DNA of 14,691 nucleotides from Clostridia bacterium. GTDB taxonomy: Bacteria; Bacillota_A; Clostridia; Christensenellales; Borkfalkiaceae. The position numbers were made by a program, and so were the translations under genes. The DNA is taken from NCBI GenBank assembly GCA_017399665.1, contig JAFQBR010000099.1:1-14691 (forward strand), read 5' to 3'. The notes under the pieces were generated by a model. The model saw nothing but the letters and a program-made list of their open reading frames with translations. It was not told where the DNA came from and ran no database searches. Shown here piece by piece: positions 1 through 6,611 of the stretch; the stretch's first letter is position 1, and every line of letters starts with the position of its first letter.

Positions 1-1295
1 ATTTCTTCTTCTGTTATCTCTTTGCCTGTCTTTTTAGCTTTAATGTAAGTAATAAGCTTTTTAGTAAAGAAAAGCGCGTAGTGAACGGCAAGACCTACTA
101 TTATTGCAACTACTAAATCAAAAACGACTGTTAAAACAAAGGTAAGCACCAATACGCATATATCGGCAGGGGATTTCTCTTTAATTACGTGAATAAACTC
201 GCGCCATTCACTCATGTTATATGCAACCATGAATAATATTGCCGCAATAACAGGCATTGGAATAAGTGAGGCGTAGGGCATTAGCAATAATAAAATAAGC
301 AGTAAAACTATTGCGTGAACTATACCGGAAATTGGGCTTCTGCCACCGTTTCTTACGTTCGCTGCCGTTCTTGCAATAGCGCCCGTTGCAGGTATTCCGC
401 CAAATAGCCCTGAGCATATATTGCCAAGACCAAGAGCTATAAGCTCTGTGTTTGGGTTGTGCTTATCGTCAATCATTCTATCCGATACTACGCAAGAAAG
501 AAGTGACTCTATTCCCGCAAGTAAAGCGATAGTAAACGCGCTGGGTATAAGCTCTAAAACTGTATCTAAATTAATAGTAGGAAAGTTGAATTTTGGTAAA
601 TCAGATGAAATAGAGTATAAATTACCAATGGTCGTAACGTCAATTTGGCTAAGTAAAACAACTATTGTTCCTGCAAGCACGGCAATTAGCGAGCCCGGGA
701 TTTTTTTAGAAACCTTTGGCCATAAAATAAGTATTGCAAGCGCAAACGCGCCAACACCAAGCGCCCACCAATTTATAGTTGCAATATTTTCTATAACAGC
801 CATAAACTTTTCGCTTGTTTCTATTGGGGAAGTTCCTGCAGGATATGTAAGCCCTAAAAAGTCCTTTATTTGTCCAACTAGAATGGTTATTGCTATACCA
901 GATGTAAAGCCTATCGTTATGCTTTTTGGTATAAATCTAATTAACCCGCCAACTCTAAAAAGCCCAAGCAAAATAAGTATTAAGCCGGCTAGCAAAGTGG
1001 CAATAACAAGCCCCTCTATTTGGTAATCTAAAACAATCCCCGCAACTATGGTTGCAAATGCCGCAGTAGGGCCTGAAATGTTAACCTTACTTCCGCCAAG
1101 AAGTGAAATAACAAACCCCGCTACAATGGCGGTATAAAGCCCTTGTTCGGGAGATACGCCTGATGCGATTGCCAGCGCGATTGAAAGTGGCAAAGCAATT
1201 ATTGCAACAATTAAACCTGCAATAATATCGTTTATAAATTGTTTTTTGCTGTAAGATTTAAAAAGGGTAAAAATCTTGGGTTGAAATATCTTCAT
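1..1295 (-). CDS. SulP-family inorganic anion permease (3' part outside window)
   Basis: Secondary transporter of the SulP/SLC26 family, which move sulfate, bicarbonate or related anions across the inner membrane. My reverse-strand translation gives 431 residues with no stop before the window edge. Residues about 24-90 carry the family's conserved N-terminal region (GLIVAIIALPLSIALAIASG, then SPEQGLYTAIVAG, then SGPTAAF). Many hydrophobic segments follow, up to a last one ending near residue 415. The final visible residues are charged (KKTGKEITEEE), where the linker to the C-terminal STAS domain is expected, so that domain, if present, lies outside the window. ATG at 1295 is chosen because AAGGA precedes it by about five bases. 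The ATG at 1300 is out of frame and hits a stop at once. A sigma-A promoter lies directly upstream. The substrate cannot be told from sequence; sulfate or bicarbonate are both plausible. Confidence 0.9.
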   Translation of the reverse strand, partial: MKIFQPKIFTLFKSYSKKQFINDIIAGLIVAIIALPLSIALAIASGVSPEQGLYTAIVAGFVISLLGGSKVNISGPTAAFATIVAGIVLDYQIEGLVIATLLAGLILILLGLFRVGGLIRFIPKSITIGFTSGIAITILVGQIKDFLGLTYPAGTSPIETSEKFMAVIENIATINWWALGVGAFALAILILWPKVSKKIPGSLIAVLAGTIVVLLSQIDVTTIGNLYSISSDLPKFNFPTINLDTVLELIPSAFTIALLAGIESLLSCVVSDRMIDDKHNPNTELIALGLGNICSGLFGGIPATGAIARTAANVRNGGRSPISGIVHAIVLLLILLLLMPYASLIPMPVIAAILFMVAYNMSEWREFIHVIKEKSPADICVLVLTFVLTVVFDLVVAIIVGLAVHYALFFTKKLITYIKAKKTGKEITEEE

Positions 1296-1322
1296 AGCAT
1301 TCCTTCTTTTGTTGATGAAAAG

Positions 1323-1351
1323 ATTATACTTTGTTTGCAAAATAATTTCAA
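1323..1351 (-). promoter_or_regulatory. Sigma-A promoter of the SulP gene
   Basis: On the minus strand, TTGAAA (1351-1346), a 17-bp spacer and a consensus TATAAT (1328-1323). Expected transcription start is near 1316, giving a leader of about 20 nt that contains the AAGGA ribosome binding site. Confidence 0.75.
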
Positions 1352-1442
1352 GTAAAATTTTTACTATTATCTATTTTTTTATTATAAAATTTTGTTATTA
1401 ACTCAGTATCGAAAATCAAACTAAATTTTATATATTATTAAT

Positions 1443-1468
1443 GTAAACAAATAATATGATTTGTTTAC
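1443..1468. repeat. Perfect inverted repeat, possible operator or hairpin
   Basis: Arms GTAAACAAAT (1443-1452) and ATTTGTTTAC (1459-1468) are exact reverse complements around a 6-nt centre. It lies 28 bp upstream of the -35 of the sigma operon and is followed by a short T-run. It could be a regulator site or a weak hairpin; nothing identifies the partner. Confidence 0.5.
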
Positions 1469-1496
1469 TTTTTTAATAAATAAATTAAATTTTAAC

Positions 1497-1525
1497 TTGA
1501 AAAAAGTAAGTTTTGGCGGTATAAT
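1497..1525 (+). promoter_or_regulatory. Sigma-A promoter of the sigma-factor operon
   Basis: TTGAAA (1497-1502), 17-bp spacer, TATAAT (1520-1525). It would supply basal transcription starting near 1532, upstream of the ECF-like promoter. Confidence 0.75.
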
Positions 1526-1545
1526 ATGTGCAGAAAAAAATTTTT

Positions 1546-1572
1546 CCAATAAAACTCTAATTTTATTCGTTT
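1546..1572 (+). promoter_or_regulatory. Candidate ECF-sigma promoter, copy 1 (autoregulatory)
   Basis: Box CCAAT (1546-1550, within CCAATAAAA) and box CGTTT (1568-1572, within ATTCGTTTAAT) are 17 bp apart. The same two boxes at exactly the same distance occur upstream of the lipoprotein gene at 3701-3727. The geometry matches the 16-17 bp spacing of ECF -35/-10 elements. The -10 CGTTT resembles the CGT-type -10s of Bacillus ECF promoters, while the -35 departs from the common AAC core. Assignment to the adjacent sigma factor is inference. Confidence 0.55.
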
Positions 1573-1591
1573 AATTAGTGCAGGGGAGATT

Positions 1592-2113
1592 ATGGAAAGA
1601 AAAAGATTAGATGATTTACTTGTAAAAATAGCAAGTGGCGATAATAACGCCTTTGCTGAATTTTATCAAAAGACGTTAAAAGGAGTATACGTCTTTGCTT
1701 ATTCCTATTTAAAGGAAAAAACGGCAACGGAAGATTTAGTGCAAGAGGCGTATATTCAAATAAAATTAAAGGCGCATACCTATAAATCGGGCACAAATCC
1801 CAAAGGGTGGTTTTTACAAATCGTTAAAAATATGTGCATAGACGAAATTAGAAAAAGAAACCGCTCCGAAAGTTTGTTTGCAGACGGCGACCAGCTTGAA
1901 AAGGTTGTAGCAAGCCCCTTTGAAGAAAATTCTGCAATGCGTTTTTTATTAGATAAGCTTACAGATGAAGAAAAAGAGATTGTTCTTTTACATATTTACT
2001 GGGGCTATAAACATAAGGAAATTGCAAAAATGCTTAATATTCCCTTAGGAACTGCGCTTTGGAAATACAACGGCGCAATAAAAAAACTAAAAACTTATAA
2101 GGAGGATTTATGA
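1592..2113 (+). CDS. ECF-type RNA polymerase sigma factor
   Basis: A 173-residue protein with the two-domain architecture of ECF sigma factors, which direct RNA polymerase to a small stress or envelope regulon. Region sigma-2 spans about residues 15-90 and includes the core-binding/-10 segment with DLVQEAY (48-54), followed by PKGWFLQIVKNMCIDEIRKR. Region sigma-4 spans about 114-170, with LTDEEKEIVLLHIYWGYKHKEIAKMLNIP forming the helix-turn-helix. The last helix reads GTALWKYNGAIKKLK instead of the common GTVKSR pattern. There is no sigma-3 domain, so it is not a SigI protein, although its partner looks RsgI-like. AGGGGAG lies just before ATG 1592. The stop overlaps the next start by 4 nt (ATGA), a sign of translational coupling with the anti-sigma gene. 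It has a sigma-A promoter plus a likely self-recognised promoter. Confidence 0.9.
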   Translation: MERKRLDDLLVKIASGDNNAFAEFYQKTLKGVYVFAYSYLKEKTATEDLVQEAYIQIKLKAHTYKSGTNPKGWFLQIVKNMCIDEIRKRNRSESLFADGDQLEKVVASPFEENSAMRFLLDKLTDEEKEIVLLHIYWGYKHKEIAKMLNIPLGTALWKYNGAIKKLKTYKEDL

Positions 2114-3405
2114 GAGCGAAAAAGTTTTTTAAAAAACTGAATAGCGAGCTAGACGGCGTTTTACCTGCAATGTCAGAAAAAGTTAAAAGCGCACCCATTC
2201 CCCCTTGCGAAAGTCAAAGTGAAATTGAAGAAAATACCAAAAAGCCCTTTAATATTTTTGAGTTTTTTACTTTAAAAAGAGTTTGCGCTTTTGCTTCTGC
2301 ATTAGTAATACTTATGGTTGGTATTATGGGAAGCATAGCTCTTTTCGGTGGCGCAAAGGTAAGTGATAGGGCGGTTGTTACTATTGATATAAATCCCTCT
2401 TTTGAACTTGTTTTAGACGAAGATATGAAGGTGGAAAAGGTTACAAGCACAAATACAGACGGCGATATGCTTTTAAAATCGCAGGGCTTTGCGGATACGC
2501 TTATTGGACTAGAACTTAAAGAGGTAACCTTAATAATTGCAAATAAAGCAACCGAATATGGCTTTATAGATTACCGCAAAGACGGAACAAACGGCGAATA
2601 TAATCAAATTAAAGTAAATGTTTCAGGTAATACTGAAAAATTACCTAAAGATTTACTTTCTGGCGTTAATCAGCACTTAACGCAAAGCTTTATGCAAGAG
2701 GGTATATTCCTTTTTGTTGACTGCGTTCAAACGACAGTAAATGACTTTAACACTCTTTTACAAACAGCGCAAGAAAAAGCTCAATACTACGGCGAGGGCA
2801 TCAAAAACGCAGGGGCAGAGATGACTGCATATTGCGAAGAATTAGTTTTAGATTATACAACTAGCTTGCTTTTATATACTGTTGAAAAGTATAAACTTGT
2901 TAGCGAAATCACGCAGATAAACGAGCAAATTAAAGAAGATCAAAGTAATATTTTAGGCTTAGACTATTGGACTTATTTTGGCGACAGTGAACAAATAGCT
3001 GGCTTAAAAGCGGAAATGAGCATCAAGCTTGAAGATTTATATCAAAAATTTAATATTGATGCGCGTACGAGTACGAGTGGAGTAGCTTTTTACCTAGTTA
3101 GTGGCGCGCTTGAAAATTTTGACCTTGCTTCTGCTGAAGAAGTTTTAAAAACCGGCGTAACCGTGGCATTTTTTGAAAGCGAGTTAATGGATAATCTTAT
3201 ACTTACTTCCATGGATTCAATAATATCAACAGTTATTGAATTTTATTCTCAAATAGTTATGGGAATGATGGAAAATATCACCCAAACGGTGAACGAAATT
3301 ATAAGCAGTACGGAAGAAATAAGAGCTCAATTGTTCACTCATGAAAAACTAGATAGTATTTCACAAGAAGAATATCAGGCCTTTTTAACGTCAATCGGAA
3401 AGTAA
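2110..3405 (+). CDS. Membrane protein with RsgI-like sensor domain, probable anti-sigma factor
   Basis: A 431-residue single-pass membrane protein, likely the anti-sigma factor for the overlapping sigma gene. Residues 1-57 are cytoplasmic, charged, and show no zinc-finger Cys/His cluster. One membrane helix lies at about 58-80. Directly outside it is a domain starting AVVTIDINPSFELVLDEDMK (about 88-107), which matches the juxtamembrane domain of RsgI anti-sigma proteins (typical pattern: SIDxNPSxEl..n...v). In RsgI the Asn-Pro bond of this motif is a known autoproteolysis site; here it is N95-P96. Residues about 185-431 are predicted mostly helical, with no recognisable binding module, unlike clostridial RsgI proteins that end in carbohydrate-binding domains. 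Translation is coupled to the sigma gene; AAGGAGG sits inside the sigma C-terminus at the right distance. The anti-sigma role rests on gene order and the RsgI-like domain; the cytoplasmic segment itself was not recognised. Confidence 0.75.
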   Translation: MRAKKFFKKLNSELDGVLPAMSEKVKSAPIPPCESQSEIEENTKKPFNIFEFFTLKRVCAFASALVILMVGIMGSIALFGGAKVSDRAVVTIDINPSFELVLDEDMKVEKVTSTNTDGDMLLKSQGFADTLIGLELKEVTLIIANKATEYGFIDYRKDGTNGEYNQIKVNVSGNTEKLPKDLLSGVNQHLTQSFMQEGIFLFVDCVQTTVNDFNTLLQTAQEKAQYYGEGIKNAGAEMTAYCEELVLDYTTSLLLYTVEKYKLVSEITQINEQIKEDQSNILGLDYWTYFGDSEQIAGLKAEMSIKLEDLYQKFNIDARTSTSGVAFYLVSGALENFDLASAEEVLKTGVTVAFFESELMDNLILTSMDSIISTVIEFYSQIVMGMMENITQTVNEIISSTEEIRAQLFTHEKLDSISQEEYQAFLTSIGK

Positions 3406-3461
3406 ATAAAAGATTGGTGTAATAAAAAGACCTAAAAATAATAGGTAAAAATAAAAAATAA

Positions 3462-3674
3462 GGCGATGTCACAAACAATGGTTGATTTTTTTAAGAGATA
3501 AAATTACTTTAGTTAAAAGCTAAAATAAGTTTTAGATGCGAGTAAGAGGCGGCATTTGTAAATTTTTGCAAGGAAGCGTACTTGCCGTACGTTGGAATTG
3601 TAAAAATTTGCAAATAACAAACTATTACGAAGTATATAAAACTTATTTTATCAACCGTTTGTTGTGACAGAGCC
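3462..3674. mobile_element. MITE-like palindromic element, non-coding
   Basis: The terminal 24 bp at each end are imperfect inverted repeats (3462-3485 against 3651-3674, 19 of 24 matching, sharing GGC, TGTCACAA and GGTTGA). Nested inside are perfect 14-bp arms (TAAAATAAGTTTTA at 3521-3534, complement at 3637-3650), then 18-bp arms with two mismatches (3554-3571 and 3598-3615), then a CGTAC/GTACG core hairpin (3577-3591). Both ends are flanked by AATAA (3457-3461 and 3675-3679), a possible 5-bp target duplication, or 7 of 8 bp if read as 8-bp. In this AT-rich DNA that evidence is weak. It contains no open reading frame of note, so it would need a transposase supplied elsewhere. The outer GGCTCTGTCACAA end loosely resembles ISL3-type termini; that family link is a guess. 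Confidence 0.65.
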
Positions 3675-3700
3675 AATAATAAAAAAAATTTTAAAAATTA

Positions 3701-3727
3701 CCAATAAAATTAAAATCTCATTCGTTT
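3701..3727 (+). promoter_or_regulatory. Candidate ECF-sigma promoter, copy 2 (lipoprotein gene)
   Basis: CCAAT (3701-3705, within CCAATAAAA) and CGTTT (3723-3727, within ATTCGTTTAAT) repeat the boxes found before the sigma gene with identical 17-bp spacing, although the DNA between the boxes differs. No convincing sigma-A promoter is seen nearer the gene, so expression probably depends on this element. Confidence 0.55.
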
Positions 3728-3759
3728 AATAAGCGAAAAAAAACTTAAGGAGTAAAACT

Positions 3760-5259
3760 ATGAAAAAACAATTACTAAAACTTTTAGCACTCACATCAGC
3801 TGTGGTTATAGCTTTCCCCTTATTTGCTTCTTGCTCAAAGGATGAAGAGCCTCAGGTTAAAGCTGTATCACACGTATCACTTGACATCAACCCCTCTTTA
3901 TCTTTTTCTTTAGATGAAGAAAACAAGGTAATCTCTGTTCATGCGTCTAACGAAGATGCACAAATCATGCTTTACGGCGAACATTTAGAAGGTTTAACTC
4001 TTGACGTAGCTTTAGAAAAAGTGGCTCAGCTTTCACTTGAATTAGACTATTTAAACGTAGATAATCACGGTATCAACGTAAGCGTTAGCGGTAATATTGG
4101 CGAGGCAGAGGTTGTTGGCAAGGTTGAAGGCGCATTCGATAAAGAAAGCGGTTCTTTAGACGTTAACGTTTCTGCAGACGGAACGTTTAGTGATTTAAGA
4201 ATGCTAGAATCTATAAAAGCAAACTTTAGCGCAAACGTAGACGTTCAAAATCTTACTGTTAATGAATACAAATTAATCGCTGAAGCTCAGGCTGTAGACG
4301 GAACTTTATCTGTTGAAGAAGCGGTTAAAATGAAAACAGAAGAGCTTATCAAGATTATCTCTGACGGAGCAAAAGAAATTGAACCTTATGCAACCAAAGC
4401 ATATAACGCAGCAGTTGCAGTTGCAGAAAGAGCATATAAAGAGCTTAAAGGTCAGCTTATCGATACAATGTGGCTTGAACCTTACGTAAAAGATATGGCA
4501 AGCGCAGCTTTATCAGGTAAAAGAAAGTACCTTATCAATAACGGCGCTTTATACAATATGTATGCAGCATCTTCAAGAGTAATGGGCGTTGCTATCGACT
4601 CTATCGAAAAGGCTATTGAAATTGCGAACAACACTCAAGTTCCTACTGCAACTATAGATAAAATTGCCGTAGCACTTGCTCTTACTGAAGAACAAAAAGC
4701 AGCTTTCGTTGCAGAAGTTACAGTAGACGGTAAAATCACTCTTGCATCAATCGAAGCATATCTTACAAGATGGCTTAAAAACTTAACTAGCGAACAAAGA
4801 GCTCAGATGAAAGCTACAGTTCAAGCTTTAATTAGTGACGTTCAAGCGTTTGCTCTTACTATAGATAGCGCAATTGCAGAAGAATACAAGAAAGCACTTG
4901 AAAAACTTGCAACCGATTTAAACGACGCTATTCCTAGTGAATTAAAGAGTTTAGCAGGCTCTTACTTAGGCGAATTTGAAAAGCTTATTAATAATATTTT
5001 AACGGCAGTAAACGATAAAGAACCTTTAGTTGCTGCAAAAGAGGTTAAGGTAAGCTTTGATGATGGCGCAGAAATGTTTATGAAACTTATGAGAGCAGAA
5101 CTTACTGAAGAAGACCTTGCAAGCGTAGAAAGCAAAATAGCTCTTGTAAACGATACTTTAGCTACTTACGAAAAGAACTTTGCAGATGCTAAGGCAAAAG
5201 CTGAAGCAGACGCTAAGGCTTGGCTTGAAAGCGCAAGAGCAGCAAGAACTCAAGCTTAA
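3760..5259 (+). CDS. Lipoprotein with RsgI-like domain, probable target of the sigma factor
   Basis: A 499-residue predicted lipoprotein anchored on the outer face of the membrane. Residues 1-24 form a type II signal peptide (basic KK start, hydrophobic core) ending in lipobox FAS-C25. Residues about 37-115 (SHVSLDINPSLSFSLDEENK onward) match the RsgI-like domain of the preceding membrane protein, including the DINPS motif (N44-P45), LDEE/LDED, and a closing VSVSGN/VNVSGN. The remaining ~380 residues are Ala/Glu/Lys-rich and probably helical, ending in a coiled-coil-like tail (AKAKAEADAKAWLESARAA); no known domain was recognised there. ATG 3760 has AAGGAG seven bases upstream. It is followed by a bidirectional terminator. 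Codon choice is markedly different from the sigma and anti-sigma genes (many ATC, GAC, AAC), as in strongly expressed genes. Function unknown; it could be a decoy, structural envelope protein or co-sensor. Confidence 0.75.
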   Translation: MKKQLLKLLALTSAVVIAFPLFASCSKDEEPQVKAVSHVSLDINPSLSFSLDEENKVISVHASNEDAQIMLYGEHLEGLTLDVALEKVAQLSLELDYLNVDNHGINVSVSGNIGEAEVVGKVEGAFDKESGSLDVNVSADGTFSDLRMLESIKANFSANVDVQNLTVNEYKLIAEAQAVDGTLSVEEAVKMKTEELIKIISDGAKEIEPYATKAYNAAVAVAERAYKELKGQLIDTMWLEPYVKDMASAALSGKRKYLINNGALYNMYAASSRVMGVAIDSIEKAIEIANNTQVPTATIDKIAVALALTEEQKAAFVAEVTVDGKITLASIEAYLTRWLKNLTSEQRAQMKATVQALISDVQAFALTIDSAIAEEYKKALEKLATDLNDAIPSELKSLAGSYLGEFEKLINNILTAVNDKEPLVAAKEVKVSFDDGAEMFMKLMRAELTEEDLASVESKIALVNDTLATYEKNFADAKAKAEADAKAWLESARAARTQA

Positions 5260-5363
5260 TATAACTAATATAACTTTAAATTACCAATATATAATTTGCG
5301 TTGCAGATAACATTTTTTATTCTCCCCCTCCTTTTAGTTATCAGTTAGCGCAAATTGAAAAAC

Positions 5364-5393
5364 AAAATGCGCGGATTTAAATCCGCGCATTTT
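5364..5393. terminator. Bidirectional terminator between convergent genes
   Basis: A perfect 30-bp palindrome whose core is ATGCGCGGATTT/AAATCCGCGCAT, flanked by A-rich and T-rich ends (AAAA...TTTTT). It can terminate the lipoprotein transcript rightwards and the carbamoyltransferase-like transcript leftwards. Confidence 0.85.
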
Positions 5394-5411
5394 TATGCTT
5401 TATATAAATTG

Positions 5412-6326
5412 TTATTCTTTAACGTTGCCAATCGAAAGTGCTAAAATTGCTTTAAGTATAGGCATAGCGTTTGCTGCTTGTTCGTAAATTAAGGTGTTGG
5501 GGTAGTTAAGCGTTTCTTCAGAAATATCTACGCCACGGTTAATGGGCATTGAGTGAAGAAGTAGTGCTTCTTTATTAGCAAAACGGAAATAACGGTCTGT
5601 AAATAAAAACTCTTTATCAAATTCGTGGTCCATAATAAAGATAATATCAGCACCGCGAACACCGTCTTCAATTTGATCAAATACGTCAACGAAACCAAAT
5701 TGGTTGCAGTAGGTTAAAATTTCTGCAGGTGGCTCGTGTCCGTCTGGGCAAACGATAGAAATATCAAGTCCGCATTTAACTGCACCGGCAATTAAAGAGT
5801 AGTCGCCGTTGCCAACGTCGCCAATTATTGCCATTTTTAAACCGCGTAATTTGCCCTTGTTTTCCCAAATTGTAAGAAGGGCAGCTAGTGACTGGCAGGG
5901 GCTTGTTCTGCCGTTAGCGTTAATTACGGGCATGCAAGAATAGTTTTCCAAAATTTCTGCGTCGTGTAAAAATTCGGTATCAACAACTACTGCAGAAACG
6001 CCGTAATTTTTAACAATAGTAGTAGTGTCTGGATCTTTTAATTCTTCAGCAATTTTTGCACCCGGTAAAGATACCGTTATGGGCATACCGCCAAGCTCGT
6101 TAACGGCAATTTGAAAGCCAATTAAAGAACGTACGTAAGCAGGCTTTGTAAGTAGGGCAACGTATTTGCCGTTTAGCCAATTCATTCTTTCGCGCACCGT
6201 TTGCTTTTGTTTTATTTCTTTTGCAAAATGTAATATTTCAAAAATATCTTCAGTTGCGGTATTTTGCAAAGTGATAATCATTTTATTATTTAGTTTTCTT
6301 TTGGGAGTATAACCGTTTAAGTTCAT
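5412..6326 (-). CDS. Divergent aspartate/ornithine carbamoyltransferase family protein
   Basis: A 304-residue protein of usual family length with the two-domain ATCase/OTCase fold. The N-terminal carbamoyl-phosphate domain covers about residues 16-155 and the second-substrate domain about 160-300 (nucleotide-fold-like LRGLKMAIIGDVGNGDYSLIAGA, 160-182). Conserved family marks are PCQSLAALLTIWE (143-155), LLHSMPINRG (256-265, usual HCLPxxRG) and YEQAANAM (281-288). The usual STRTR carbamoyl-phosphate loop is replaced by KPAYVRSLIGF (61-71), and the His that precedes P-x-Q in working enzymes is Ser142. The ornithine SMG loop is not seen. Activity as a normal carbamoyltransferase is therefore doubtful; it may use another substrate or be regulatory. 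ATG 6326 has AAAGGAGAG upstream. It stands alone, with no pyrimidine or arginine genes beside it. Confidence 0.8.
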   Translation of the reverse strand: MNLNGYTPKRKLNNKMIITLQNTATEDIFEILHFAKEIKQKQTVRERMNWLNGKYVALLTKPAYVRSLIGFQIAVNELGGMPITVSLPGAKIAEELKDPDTTTIVKNYGVSAVVVDTEFLHDAEILENYSCMPVINANGRTSPCQSLAALLTIWENKGKLRGLKMAIIGDVGNGDYSLIAGAVKCGLDISIVCPDGHEPPAEILTYCNQFGFVDVFDQIEDGVRGADIIFIMDHEFDKEFLFTDRYFRFANKEALLLHSMPINRGVDISEETLNYPNTLIYEQAANAMPILKAILALSIGNVKE

Positions 6327-6369
6327 AAATCTCTCCTTTAAAGTCGCTTTTATGCTTGCAAAAATTTGT

Positions 6370-6418
6370 AAACATCTATTTCGTATACTTACATTATAAC
6401 AAAAAAAATTAGATGTTT
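6370..6418. repeat. Inverted repeat bracketing the carbamoyltransferase-like promoter
   Basis: AAACATCTA (6370-6378) and TAGATGTTT (6410-6418) are perfect complements. The right arm overlaps the -35 and the left arm lies just past the expected start site, an arrangement suited to a repressor bound at both arms. The regulator is unknown; the sequence is not an evident ARG or PyrR box. Confidence 0.45.
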
Positions 6419-6421
6419 CAA
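6393..6421 (-). promoter_or_regulatory. Sigma-A promoter of the carbamoyltransferase-like gene
   Basis: On the minus strand, TTGAAA (6421-6416), 17-bp spacer, TATAAT (6398-6393). Start site is expected near 6386, giving a leader of about 60 nt. Confidence 0.8.
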
Positions 6422-6539
6422 TCTTTTTTTATAAAAATAAGGTAAATTTCTCATAATTAAGTAAAGAGTTTTATAATTCTTGTTTTTTATGCGTTTATTT
6501 TGATTTTTAATTATGTGCGAATTGACTAAATCAATTTTA

Positions 6540-6611
6540 CATTTTTTAACAGTATTAAAAGAGTTTTGTTGTGGTTTTAGTTGGTATAAGTGTAAAAAGT
6601 GTTAAAAAATG
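6540..6611. repeat. Perfect 12-bp inverted repeat with 48-nt spacer
   Basis: CATTTTTTAACA (6540-6551) and TGTTAAAAAATG (6600-6611) are exact reverse complements. They lie in the middle of the divergent region, about 100-170 bp upstream of the ABC ATPase promoter. The arms are AT-rich, so chance is possible. Confidence 0.4.

Larger units (their letters stand above)
1296..1591. other. Divergent intergenic region between SulP and sigma-factor genes
   Basis: AT-rich, no gene seen. It holds a leftward sigma-A promoter for the permease, a rightward sigma-A promoter and an ECF-like promoter for the sigma operon, and a perfect 10-bp inverted repeat at 1443-1468. Confidence 0.7.
3406..3759. other. 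Intergenic region with palindromic repeat and promoter
   Basis: Holds no gene. A weak hairpin (ACCTA 3430-3434 / TAGGT 3442-3446) follows the anti-sigma stop and may be a poor terminator. A 213-bp MITE-like element fills 3462-3674, and the ECF-like promoter of the lipoprotein lies at 3701-3727. Confidence 0.7.

Noticed and set aside
421..1026. Plus-strand open frame of 201 codons
   Set aside because: It lies antisense to the SulP gene, whose minus-strand translation matches a known family throughout; the plus frame has no recognisable domain or ribosome binding site.
2110..3405. True RsgI with a SigI partner
   Set aside because: The overlapping sigma factor is of ECF size and domain make-up, so the SigI/RsgI name was not used.
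3462..3674. CRISPR array or complete insertion sequence
   Set aside because: There are no regularly spaced direct repeats and no transposase frame; the structure is one palindromic element.
5180..5380. 66-codon frame overlapping the end of the lipoprotein gene
   Set aside because: Out of frame with the real gene, without a start signal, and running into the terminator palindrome.
5412..6326. Naming the gene argF or pyrB
   Set aside because: The STRTR loop, the active-site His and both known second-substrate loops are missing, so neither symbol is supported.
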